Source: Streptomyces sp. 549
GTDB taxonomy: Bacteria; Actinomycetota; Actinomycetes; Streptomycetales; Streptomycetaceae
Assembly (NCBI RefSeq): GCF_030124175.1
Contig: NZ_JASKMT010000013.1
Coordinates: 62,001-126,000 of the forward strand
Length of the DNA: 64,000 bases
Direction of reading: 5' to 3'
The notes under the pieces were generated by a model. The model made no database searches, was not told the DNA's origin, and saw only the letters and a list, made by a program, of their open reading frames with translations. The translations under genes were made by a program, and so were the position numbers. Below, piece after piece: positions 56,942 through 64,000 of this stretch (its first letter is position 1; the number at the start of each line of letters is the position of its first letter).

Positions 56942-58312
56942 TCAGTCTCCCGCCGCGACCAGTTCGTCCAGCGAATCGTGCCGTATGCGTGCCTTGGGTA
57001 TGCCCGCGCCCCGCAGCGCGTCCACCCCGCTGCGGATCATGCCCGGAGGGCCGGAGACGTACCCGTCGTAGGCGCTCCACCCGCCGCTCTGGCGGACGGC
57101 GTCGGGCAGCTGCCCGGTCAGGCCGGCCGCCCGGATCGGGCAGCCGTCGGCCACCACGGGACGCACCGACAGCCAGGGGTGCCGCTCGCCGAGCCGCAAC
57201 ATCGTCTCCAGGTCGTAGAGGTCGTGGTCGCTGCGGGCGCCGTAGAACACCTCGACCGGGCGCGGCCTGCCGTGCTCGGCGACGTCCTCCACGAGCGCCT
57301 TGATCGGCGCGATGCCGGTGCCGCCGCCCAGACAGACCAGTCCGTTGTCGGTCCGGTGGTCCACGGTCATCGCGCCGCCGGGCGGGCCGAGCCGCAGCAC
57401 GTCACCGGGCTTGGTCCGGTTGACCAGCGCACCCGACACCCAGCCTGCGGGCACCGCCTTGACGTGGAAGGTGAGCAGCCCGTCGGCGCGCGGCGCACCC
57501 GCGAAGGAGTAGTGCCGCCACACCCGCGGCCACCACGGCGTCTCCAGCGAGGCGTACTGGCCCGCGAGAAAGGGGTAGGGCTGGTCGGGTCGGACGGTGA
57601 CGACGGCGATGTCACGGGTGCGCAGCTCGTGCGCGACGACCTCGGCGTGCCACCAGGCCGGCGCGCGCTGCTCGTCCGCCGCGGCGGCGTCGATCATGAT
57701 CTGGGAGATGGCGGTGTACGCCCGCACCCAGGCGGCTTCGGCCTGCGGCGACCAGCTGCCCGGCGCGTAGCGGGTGAGCGCGGCGATGAGGCACTGGCCG
57801 ACGGCCGGGTAGTGCTCGGGGCGGGTGCCGTACTTGCGGTGCCCGCGGCCCAGTCCGGAGAGGTACTCGGTCAGCGTCGCGGCGTCGTCGACGTGCTGCG
57901 CGGCGGTGAGCAGCGCCTTGAACAGGCGGTCGCGCTGGGTGTCCATCGCGGCCGGGAAGAGTTCGCGCAGCTGCGGGTTCTCCACGAACAGCAGCGCGTA
58001 GAAGTAGGCGGTGACCTCGTCCGCGATCGGCTCGACCTCGGCCATCGTGCGGCGGATCAGCACGGCGTCACCAGACGGCCGGCCCGCGGCGGGCTGCGGC
58101 CCGGGGTCCCCGGCCGGAGGGGCAGCGGGACCCGGAGGCCTGGAGGCGGTGGGGGACGCGGCGGTCTGCGGGTGGTGCCCGGGGGTGCCTTCGGGGCCGG
58201 TCTGCGCGGCGGTGTCGCGCTGGGCCGGAGGGTCCGCCGCGAACCAGCCCCAGTCACCACTGCTGCCGGTGTCCCCGCCGGGTATGCCGTTCTGGGCCGA
58301 CGTGGTGGTCAT
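56942..58312 (-). CDS. hmp: Flavohemoglobin (nitric oxide dioxygenase type)
   Basis: 456 residues. A Pro/Gly-rich N-terminal extension (1-80) precedes a globin domain (about 82-215; distal-side Tyr in VTAYFYALLF and proximal His in GLGRGHRKYGTRPEHYP). The FAD domain follows with RHYSFAGAP (about 280-288), then the NAD(P) domain with GGGTGIAPIKALVED (about 345-360) and SGPPGMI. Flavohemoglobins oxidise NO to nitrate. ATG 58312 is the first in-frame methionine near the fold; upstream codons lack bias. It precedes the PNPOx-like gene in an operon. The long N-terminal tail is unusual for Hmp. Confidence 0.92.
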   Translation of the reverse strand: MTTTSAQNGIPGGDTGSSGDWGWFAADPPAQRDTAAQTGPEGTPGHHPQTAASPTASRPPGPAAPPAGDPGPQPAAGRPSGDAVLIRRTMAEVEPIADEVTAYFYALLFVENPQLRELFPAAMDTQRDRLFKALLTAAQHVDDAATLTEYLSGLGRGHRKYGTRPEHYPAVGQCLIAALTRYAPGSWSPQAEAAWVRAYTAISQIMIDAAAADEQRAPAWWHAEVVAHELRTRDIAVVTVRPDQPYPFLAGQYASLETPWWPRVWRHYSFAGAPRADGLLTFHVKAVPAGWVSGALVNRTKPGDVLRLGPPGGAMTVDHRTDNGLVCLGGGTGIAPIKALVEDVAEHGRPRPVEVFYGARSDHDLYDLETMLRLGERHPWLSVRPVVADGCPIRAAGLTGQLPDAVRQSGGWSAYDGYVSGPPGMIRSGVDALRGAGIPKARIRHDSLDELVAAGD

Positions 58313-58783
58313 GTCTGCCTCGCCTTGTACGTCTTCTGGTCGGTCTGTGCACTTCCGGAGTCGGAAAGTGGCCGTGAATTCCCCATCTCTCTCGCTGTGC
58401 CTCCACCTTGCGTTCCATCGGCGGGGACGGCTCTCCAGCAGGGCGGCGCCACGGCCGCCAGGACGATGCGGAGTAGACCATACCGTTACCCCATGCCCGC
58501 ACAAGCCTCAATCGACAAGCCCGGGAATTCCGGCACATTGTGTGCTGGGGACGGAAATTACCCCCGGTAGCGCCGGGCGCGGTGCGGGCTCCGCCGGCAG
58601 GGACCTCCGGCGGAGCCCGCACCACGCCTGGTGTCCGCATGCTCCGCCGCCAAACCCCAGCCGTGCGTTCCGGCCCCTCCCAACCCGACGACCCCAGCCG
58701 TCCCGGTGGTTCCCTCACCTCCGTGACGGTGGCCGCCGGGCCGCCTCTCATCAGCCCCACACCTGGCAGGCACATGGCAGGCA
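58313..58783. other. Divergent region between flavohemoglobin and GNAT genes
   Basis: 471 bp without a supported gene. AT-rich patches at 58360-58400 and 58520-58562 probably hold the leftward promoter. No NsrR/HypR-like palindrome was recognised. Confidence 0.5.
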
Positions 58784-58789
58784 TAGAGT
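58784..58789 (+). promoter_or_regulatory. -10 element of the GNAT gene, leaderless geometry
   Basis: TAGAGT, six bases, then ATG 58796; no ribosome site. Confidence 0.5.
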
Positions 58790-58795
58790 GCCGGC

Positions 58796-59248
58796 ATGAG
58801 CGACCTCACCATCCGGCCCGCCACCGCGGGCGACCTGCCCGCCCTCGTCGCCATGCTGGCCGACGACCCTCTCGGCGCGACCCGCGAGTCCCCGCAGGAC
58901 CTCACTCCCTACCGGGAGGCGTTCGACCGGATCAGCGCCGACCCCCAGCAGCACCTGGTGATCGCCGAACGCGACGGACGGCCCGCGGGCACCCTGCAAC
59001 TGACCGTGGTGCCCGGCCTGTCCCGGCAGGGCGCCGACCGGGCCCTCGTCGAGGCCGTCCGCGTGCACGTGGACCAGCGCGGAACCGGCCTCGGCACCGA
59101 GCTGCTGACCTGGGCCGTCGCCGAAGCCCGCCGCCAGGGATGTGCGCTGGTCCAGCTCACCACCGACGCCACCCGGCTGGACGCCCACCGCTTCTACGAG
59201 CGGCTCGGCTTCGAGGCCTCGCACCTGGGCTTCAAGATGCTGCTCTGA
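58796..59248 (+). CDS. GNAT-family N-acetyltransferase
   Basis: 150 residues. Acetyl-CoA-binding motif A: VEAVRVHVDQRGTGLGTELLTWAVAEARRQG (about 78-108, with Q-R-G-T-G-L-G loop), motif B LDAHRFYERLGFE (about 128-140). Substrate unknown. Promoter is leaderless in form. Convergent with the serine hydrolase gene, 24 bp apart. Confidence 0.92.
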   Translation: MSDLTIRPATAGDLPALVAMLADDPLGATRESPQDLTPYREAFDRISADPQQHLVIAERDGRPAGTLQLTVVPGLSRQGADRALVEAVRVHVDQRGTGLGTELLTWAVAEARRQGCALVQLTTDATRLDAHRFYERLGFEASHLGFKMLL

Positions 59249-59272
59249 CCGCTCCCGTGCCGAGAGCGCCCG

Positions 59273-60676
59273 TCACCAGCCCTCGGTACCGCCCGGGACC
59301 GCCGCGTCCGGGTCGTAGGGCTGCCGGGTGAACACGAAGGTGCCCAGGTCCAGATGGTCGACGGTGCCGTCCGGACGCCGCACGGCACGCAGCGGCTCCC
59401 CCGCGAAGTAGCCGTCCAGGCCCTTCCAGCCCCCGCCCGGCACCGGCTCGAACCGCGAACCCAGCCGCCCGCCGGCCATCGGCGACAGCTCCACCCGACC
59501 GCCGCCGCGCAGCCGCAGCAGGTACGGCGCCGCGCCCCAGTACCAGGGCCCGGTGAGCGCCAGCAGCGCGGTGTCGACCCCGTCGAGCGGCTGCCACGGG
59601 CCGGGCAGCCGCGGCTCCCGCTCGGCGACCTCCGCCATCAGCCCGGTGGCGAGCGCCGCCACCGGCATGCCGCTGGTGACGTTCGCCAGCGCCACCGCGC
59701 CCAGGCCCGCCTCGACGTCCAGCCACAGGGCCGCCACGAAGCCGGGCATGGACCCGCCGTGCCCGGCCAGCATCCGGCCGTCGTGGTGCTGCACCTGCAG
59801 GCCCAGCCCGTACGACCCGTTCCAGTCGGCGGGCTCCGGCGCCACCGCGGGTGCGCGCATCTCCGCGAGGCTCGCCGTGCCCAGCACCCGCTCGTCACCG
59901 GCCGCCAGGAAGGCGGCGAAGCGCGACAGGTCGCCGGCCGTGGACCACAGCTCCCCCGCAGGCGCCATCAGCCCCGTCTGCACCACCCGCTCCCGCTGCA
60001 CCACGTCCGCCCACGGGTGGACCGCCCAGCCCTCCGCGTGCGGGGCCGACGGCTGCGGCGCGGTGCGGGACATGCCCAGCGGCTCCAGCACCTCCGCGTG
60101 CAGCACCTCGTGCCACGGCCGGCCGCGCAGCCGCTCCACCAGTGCGCCCAGCAGCGCGTACCCGGGGTTGGAGTAGTGGAAGCGGCGGCCCGCCGGGTGC
60201 GGTTGCGGCTCGTCCCCGAAGAGGTCGGCCGGTTCGGGCCGCAACTCGCCCGGGGTCCGCTCCCACCACGGCCCGCGCGCCTCGGCGGCCAGCCCGGAGG
60301 AATGGCTCAGCAGCTGCGCGATCGTCGCGTCGCCGCCCTGCGGGGTCGGCAGGTGGGTGCCGAGGCGGTCGCCGAGGTCCAGCAGGCCCTCGTCGCGCAG
60401 CCGCAGCACCAGGACCGCAACGAAGGTCTTGGTGATCGAGCCGATGCGGAACTGGGTGTCAGCGGTGGCGGGTTCGCCGTCCACCGCGCCCCGGCTGCCG
60501 AACCACACCCGTCGCCCGTCCCGCACGACGGCCGCCACCGCGGCGGGCGCCCGGCCCTCGTACTGCGCGACGGCCAGGCGGTGCAGCAGCGCCCGCCGGG
60601 TGCCGTCGAGCAGCGCCGGCTCCGCGGCGGTGGAGGGGTCGGGGTCGGGGTCGGGGGCGTGCGCAGGTGCGGTCAT
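59273..60676 (-). CDS. Serine hydrolase, beta-lactamase class C/esterase type
   Basis: 467 residues, no signal peptide. Active site S80-ITK83 (SxxK), Y168-SN (YxN) and HGG in AGHGGSMPG replacing KTG. Such cytosolic members are esterases or D-aminopeptidases rather than beta-lactamases. A C-terminal lipocalin-like domain follows from about 360. ATG 60676 has AGGA eight bases ahead. Located downstream of the penicillin-binding protein but separated by a perfect 20-bp terminator. Confidence 0.9.
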   Translation of the reverse strand: MTAPAHAPDPDPDPSTAAEPALLDGTRRALLHRLAVAQYEGRAPAAVAAVVRDGRRVWFGSRGAVDGEPATADTQFRIGSITKTFVAVLVLRLRDEGLLDLGDRLGTHLPTPQGGDATIAQLLSHSSGLAAEARGPWWERTPGELRPEPADLFGDEPQPHPAGRRFHYSNPGYALLGALVERLRGRPWHEVLHAEVLEPLGMSRTAPQPSAPHAEGWAVHPWADVVQRERVVQTGLMAPAGELWSTAGDLSRFAAFLAAGDERVLGTASLAEMRAPAVAPEPADWNGSYGLGLQVQHHDGRMLAGHGGSMPGFVAALWLDVEAGLGAVALANVTSGMPVAALATGLMAEVAEREPRLPGPWQPLDGVDTALLALTGPWYWGAAPYLLRLRGGGRVELSPMAGGRLGSRFEPVPGGGWKGLDGYFAGEPLRAVRRPDGTVDHLDLGTFVFTRQPYDPDAAVPGGTEGW

Positions 60677-60765
60677 GGTCAATTCCTACGTCGCCGCGGC
60701 AGGTCACGCCACCTGTTCCGGTCCGGCGCGTCCCGGACGCGTGTACGGCGACGGCGTGTACGGCG

Positions 60766-60811
60766 ACGGCCCGGCGGCCGGGACCTGGTGGGGTCCCGGC
60801 CGCCGGGCCGT
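60766..60811 (-). terminator. Strong terminator of the penicillin-binding protein gene
   Basis: A perfect 20-bp GC stem (60766-60785 with 60792-60811), 6-nt loop TGGTGG, 44 bp after the stop at 60855. Confidence 0.9.
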
Positions 60812-60854
60812 CGATGGTGCGGTGTCGATGGTGCGGTACCGCGTGCCGGGGCAG

Positions 60855-63500
60855 CTACTCGTTGGCCTCGCCCCGGCCGCCGAACAGGCCGCCTCCGCCG
60901 GTGTTGCCGCCGCCGGTCTGGTTGCCGCCGGTGGTCTGACCGGTGTCCGTGCCGCCGGTCTGCCCGTCGGTGGTACCGGCGTCCTGGCCCTCCGCCTCAC
61001 CGCCGGTCTGACCGTCCGAACCGCCGTTCTGCTGACCCTGGTTCTGGCCACCGGTGTTGTTGCAGGTGACGTCCCAGAACTCGCAACTGGGCTCCTCCGA
61101 CGGCTCGGTGCTGGGGGAGGGCGACGGGGTCTCCTTCGGCTCCTCCGGCTCCTCGGTCTCCTCCGGCTCCTCGGCCGTCTCCGACGGTGTCGGCGTCGGG
61201 CTGGGGATGGCGTCGGAGTTGACGAGGTTGCTGATCGGCTGGGCCTTCGGGAACGCCTTCGCCGGCTCGCCCTTGAGCGCCGCCTTCATGTACGTCGTCC
61301 ACACCTCGGTGGGCAGCTTGCCACCGGCGATCGACGGGAAGCCGCCGACGCCGCGCATGGACTTCAGTTCCTTGCTTTCCGGGTCGGTGCGGAACATCGT
61401 CACCGAGGTCGACAGCTGCGGCGTGTACCCCACCCACCAGGCGGACTTGTTGCCGTCGGTGGTACCGGTCTTGCCCGCAGCCGGCCGGCCCAGGGACCGC
61501 GCACCCGCGCCGGTTCCCTCCTCGCCGGTGATGACGCCCTCCAGGACCTCTGTCACGTTGTTCGCGACGTTCGGGTCGATGGCCGTCTTGCGCTTGGGCT
61601 TCTCGAAACCGGGCGTGTCGTTGCCCTTCAGCACCACGCGGGTGACGGCGAACGGCTCGGCCTGGCTGCCGGAGGCGGCGAACGTCGCGTAGGCGTCGGC
61701 CATCCGGATCGCGCTCGGCGTCGAGGTGCCCAGGGCGAAGGAGGGGTTGAGGTTCCCGTCCATGCTCTCCTCCTTGATGCCCACCTCCCTCGCCGTGTCG
61801 CGGACCTTCTCCATGCCGACGTCCATGCCCAGCTGCACGAACGGGGTGTTGGCCGAGACCTCCATCGCCTTGCGCAGCGTGATGGGGCCCCAGTCCTTGT
61901 CGTTCATGTTGACCTGCCGGAAGACCTCGTCCTTGTCGTCGAGGAACTCCGAGCCGTCCTGGTTCTTGATCGCGATCTTGTTGTCGCCGTCGTACTTGCT
62001 GTCCGGCGAGATGCCCTGGCCGCTGCTCTTGTGGGTGCCGTGCTCCATCGCCGCGGCCAGCACGAACGGCTTCCACACCGAACCCACCGGCACACCGAAG
62101 GTGTTGGCGTTGTTGGTGTAGTGGCCCTTGTCGAAGCCCTCACCGCCGTACAGCGCCACGATCTTCCCGGTGCCCGGCTCCACGGAGGCGGCGCCGAACT
62201 GGACGAAGTTGTCCACCTCGCGCTCGTCCGGCTTGAGGTTCGCCTCGCGGACCTTGTTGACCGACTTCTCCATCTGCTCGACCTTCTTGCGGTCGAACGT
62301 GGTGTGGATCTGGTAGCCGCCCCGGTCGAGCTGCTTCCGCTCGATGCTGGTCTTGCGCAGGACCTCGGCCTTGGCGACGGCCATCAGGTAACCCACCTGG
62401 CCCGTCTTGCTGTTCTGGTCCCGGCGCTCGATCGGCTCGGGGAACTTGCGGTACTTGTCCCGCTCCGACTGCTCCATCAGGCCGAGTTCGGCCTGACGGT
62501 CCAGCACCCAGGCCCAGCGCTTCTCCGCCCGGGCCCGGTTCTGCTGCGGCGAGCTGTTCGGGCCCTCACCACCGGCCGGGTCGTAGAGGTCGGCGCCCTT
62601 GAGCACCGTGGTGAGCAGCGCGCTCTCGTCCGGCTTCAGTTCCTTGGCGTCCTTGCCGTAGTACGCCTGCGCCGCCGCCTGGATCCCGTAGGCACCCCGC
62701 CCGTAGTAGCTGGTGTTGAGGTACCCCTGCATGATCTTTTCCTTCTTCATCGTCGATCCGACCTTGATCGAGATGAAGAGTTCCTTCGCCTTGCGGGTGA
62801 CCGTCTGGTCCTGGGACAGGTAGTTGTTCTTGACGAACTGCTGGGTGATCGTCGAACCGCCCTGCGTGTCCTGCCCCCTGGCCATGTTCACCACCGCGCG
62901 CGCGATACCGCGCGGGTCCACTCCGGAGTCCTCGCGGAAGGTGGCGTTCTCAGCGGCGATCACCGCGTCCTGCATGGAGCTGGGGATGTTGCTGATGTCG
63001 ACGTTCTGACGGTTCGTCTGCCCGTCCCGTGCCATCACCGTGCTGTCGGACCAGTAGTAGACGTTGTTCTGCGCCTTGGCCGCGTCGTTCTCGTTGGGAG
63101 GTTCCACCAGCGCGAGGGCCACGCCCGTCAGGCCGACCAGCAGGCCCAGTCCGGTCACGCACAGCGCGGCGATCTGCCTCCAGGAGGGCAGCCAGCGGCG
63201 CGCGCCCTCCTTGGTGGAACGCGGGTAGTCGATGAAGCGCTTCTTCGGCGGGTCCTCTGACCGGCGACCCCGGCCGGCCCGCGACGCCTCACCCGCGGCG
63301 GACTCGCTTGCGGTGGCCGCGCGGCGGCTGCCGCGCTGGGCGCGCCGGGCCTCGGCACGGCCCCCGGCGGGTCCCGCCGCGGGGGCGCCGTAGGAGCTGG
63401 TGGTGGCGCCGCTGGGCGGCGCCACGCGTCGGCCGGCCGCCGGCGGCTGCGACGCGCGACGGCCGCGCGACGGCGGCTGCTTTCGACGGTGCTCGCTCAT
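60855..63500 (-). CDS. Class A penicillin-binding protein (bifunctional transglycosylase/transpeptidase)
   Basis: 881 residues. A basic, Arg/Ala/Pro-rich cytosolic N-terminus (1-105), one membrane anchor (about 108-130), a family 51 transglycosylase (about 165-340; AVIAAENATFREDSGVDPRG with catalytic Glu, GGSTITQQFVKN) and a transpeptidase (about 420-740; active Ser in VGSVWKPF, SANTPF, KTGTTDG). The final 110 residues are disordered: acidic Glu/Pro (EEPEETEEPEEPKE) then Gly/Thr/Asn-rich GGTDTGQTTGGNQTGG. Builds peptidoglycan outside the membrane. ATG 63500 follows GAGGAG at about 13 bases, a long spacing. Confidence 0.95.
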   Translation of the reverse strand: MSEHRRKQPPSRGRRASQPPAAGRRVAPPSGATTSSYGAPAAGPAGGRAEARRAQRGSRRAATASESAAGEASRAGRGRRSEDPPKKRFIDYPRSTKEGARRWLPSWRQIAALCVTGLGLLVGLTGVALALVEPPNENDAAKAQNNVYYWSDSTVMARDGQTNRQNVDISNIPSSMQDAVIAAENATFREDSGVDPRGIARAVVNMARGQDTQGGSTITQQFVKNNYLSQDQTVTRKAKELFISIKVGSTMKKEKIMQGYLNTSYYGRGAYGIQAAAQAYYGKDAKELKPDESALLTTVLKGADLYDPAGGEGPNSSPQQNRARAEKRWAWVLDRQAELGLMEQSERDKYRKFPEPIERRDQNSKTGQVGYLMAVAKAEVLRKTSIERKQLDRGGYQIHTTFDRKKVEQMEKSVNKVREANLKPDEREVDNFVQFGAASVEPGTGKIVALYGGEGFDKGHYTNNANTFGVPVGSVWKPFVLAAAMEHGTHKSSGQGISPDSKYDGDNKIAIKNQDGSEFLDDKDEVFRQVNMNDKDWGPITLRKAMEVSANTPFVQLGMDVGMEKVRDTAREVGIKEESMDGNLNPSFALGTSTPSAIRMADAYATFAASGSQAEPFAVTRVVLKGNDTPGFEKPKRKTAIDPNVANNVTEVLEGVITGEEGTGAGARSLGRPAAGKTGTTDGNKSAWWVGYTPQLSTSVTMFRTDPESKELKSMRGVGGFPSIAGGKLPTEVWTTYMKAALKGEPAKAFPKAQPISNLVNSDAIPSPTPTPSETAEEPEETEEPEEPKETPSPSPSTEPSEEPSCEFWDVTCNNTGGQNQGQQNGGSDGQTGGEAEGQDAGTTDGQTGGTDTGQTTGGNQTGGGNTGGGGLFGGRGEANE

Positions 63501-63877
63501 GGGAACAGCTACTCCTCGGTCAGGCACCCACGCCTGAAGGCGGCAGTGTACTTCCGGTCCCCCGACATGCGCCCCGTTTCCACGTTCGGGCGCACTGCAT
63601 CCAAGACCAGGACGCGCACACGCGTCACATGGTTCCCGGTGGTTTTCTGCACAAGCGACAGAGTACGCAGCCTGGAAACATGCCTTGTCGGGCATAGGGC
63701 AGTAAACGGGCAACTCGGCAGTACGAGATCGCAGATGTGAGCCCGTTCACTTTGGCCGCCCTTGCCGCATGCGACACTCCGTTCTATCGTCTGGATGTAT
63801 CGAGTCGATACATCAGCACGGCATATCGGGGCGGACTGGCGGAAGCCGGCCGCGGACGGAGAGGAGTGACGGGAGTC
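63501..63877. other. Divergent promoter region of PBP and PadR genes
   Basis: 377 bp, AT-richer than average, no supported gene. Holds the PadR operator palindrome (63794-63814) and a weak Rex-like sequence at 63736-63751. Confidence 0.6.
63794..63814. promoter_or_regulatory. PadR-type operator
   Basis: Perfect 21-bp palindrome GATGTATCGA-G-TCGATACATC upstream of the PadR start. The ATGTA...TACAT ends fit known PadR boxes, suggesting autoregulation. Confidence 0.75.
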
Positions 63878-64000
63878 GTGAGCAGACGTTCCGGCATTCT
63901 CGAGTTCGCCGTTCTCGGCCTGCTCCGCGAAGCCCCGATGCACGGCTACGAACTGCGGAAGCGGCTCAACACCTCACTCGGGGTGTTCCGCGCCTTCAGT
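63878..64000 (+). CDS. PadR-family transcriptional regulator (partial, runs off the right edge)
   Basis: First 41 residues: SRRSGILEFAVLGLLREAPMHGYELRKRLNTSLGVFRAFS, the N-terminal winged helix of PadR (LGLL..APMHGYEL). GTG 63878 sits two bases after GGGAG, with GAGGAG 13 bases ahead. The C-terminal dimer domain and ligand are outside the window. Divergent from the penicillin-binding protein gene, which it may control. Confidence 0.9.
   Translation, partial: MSRRSGILEFAVLGLLREAPMHGYELRKRLNTSLGVFRAFS

Noticed and set aside
63736..63751. Rex-like TGTGAGCCCGTTCACT
   Set aside because: Mismatches the Rex consensus in both half sites and no respiratory gene is adjacent.

Overview
This window reads as chromosomal core DNA of a Streptomyces. 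It is very GC-rich, with near-saturated GC at third codon positions and many GTG starts. It carries Streptomyces hallmark genes (ssgA, a ptpA-type phosphatase, a DtpA/Sco/ECuC copper cluster, Rex-controlled cydAB plus a fused cydDC). From memory, gene content and order match the S. coelicolor interval running from about SCO3969 down to SCO3900, which would put oriC some tens of kb beyond the right edge; this was not checked by alignment. No rRNA, tRNA, CRISPR array or complete mobile element was seen.

Left part (1-12.1 kb): an anti-sigma-type ATPase fragment and a membrane protein, then an extracytoplasmic copper-handling cluster: a YcnI-like protein, Sco, ECuC, a CopC-CopD fusion and the Tat-exported peroxidase DtpA. 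Next come pheA, a 779-bp gap with a DnaA-box cluster and a 12-bp tandem repeat, serS, a HAD phosphatase and an SDR enzyme.

12-29.6 kb: a CynX-type exporter with a GntR/FadR regulator and a nested-palindrome operator, a flavin disulfide-reductase-like enzyme, a secreted RelA/SpoT-like nucleotide pyrophosphokinase, a four-gene two-ABC-transporter operon, an EphD-like hydrolase-SDR fusion with a MerR regulator, a lipoprotein, a second DnaA-box pair, htpX with pspAB and an F420-type oxidoreductase, and a second HAD phosphatase.

29.7-47 kb: a small exported protein and a one-piece SecDF, converging on cydDC, cydB and cydA, which lie behind a double Rex operator. Then a HisC-type aminotransferase, a LacI regulator, a metallophosphoesterase, two membrane proteins (one of 54 residues) and a glyoxalase-fold protein. 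A scrambled 1-kb stretch beside thiC holds a frameshifted membrane-protein gene with a hexanucleotide repeat.

47-64 kb: thiC under a TPP riboswitch, a YibE/F membrane protein, ssgA (without the expected ssgR beside it), DUF5326, a cupin, a holin-like protein, a ptpA-type phosphatase overlapping a Cys/Met PLP enzyme, a LysR regulator, a Nudix hydrolase, a flavohemoglobin/PNPOx-like operon, a GNAT, a serine hydrolase, a class A penicillin-binding protein and the start of a PadR regulator with a clear operator. At least six genes share a -10 hexamer exactly six bases before the start codon, pointing to leaderless transcripts.
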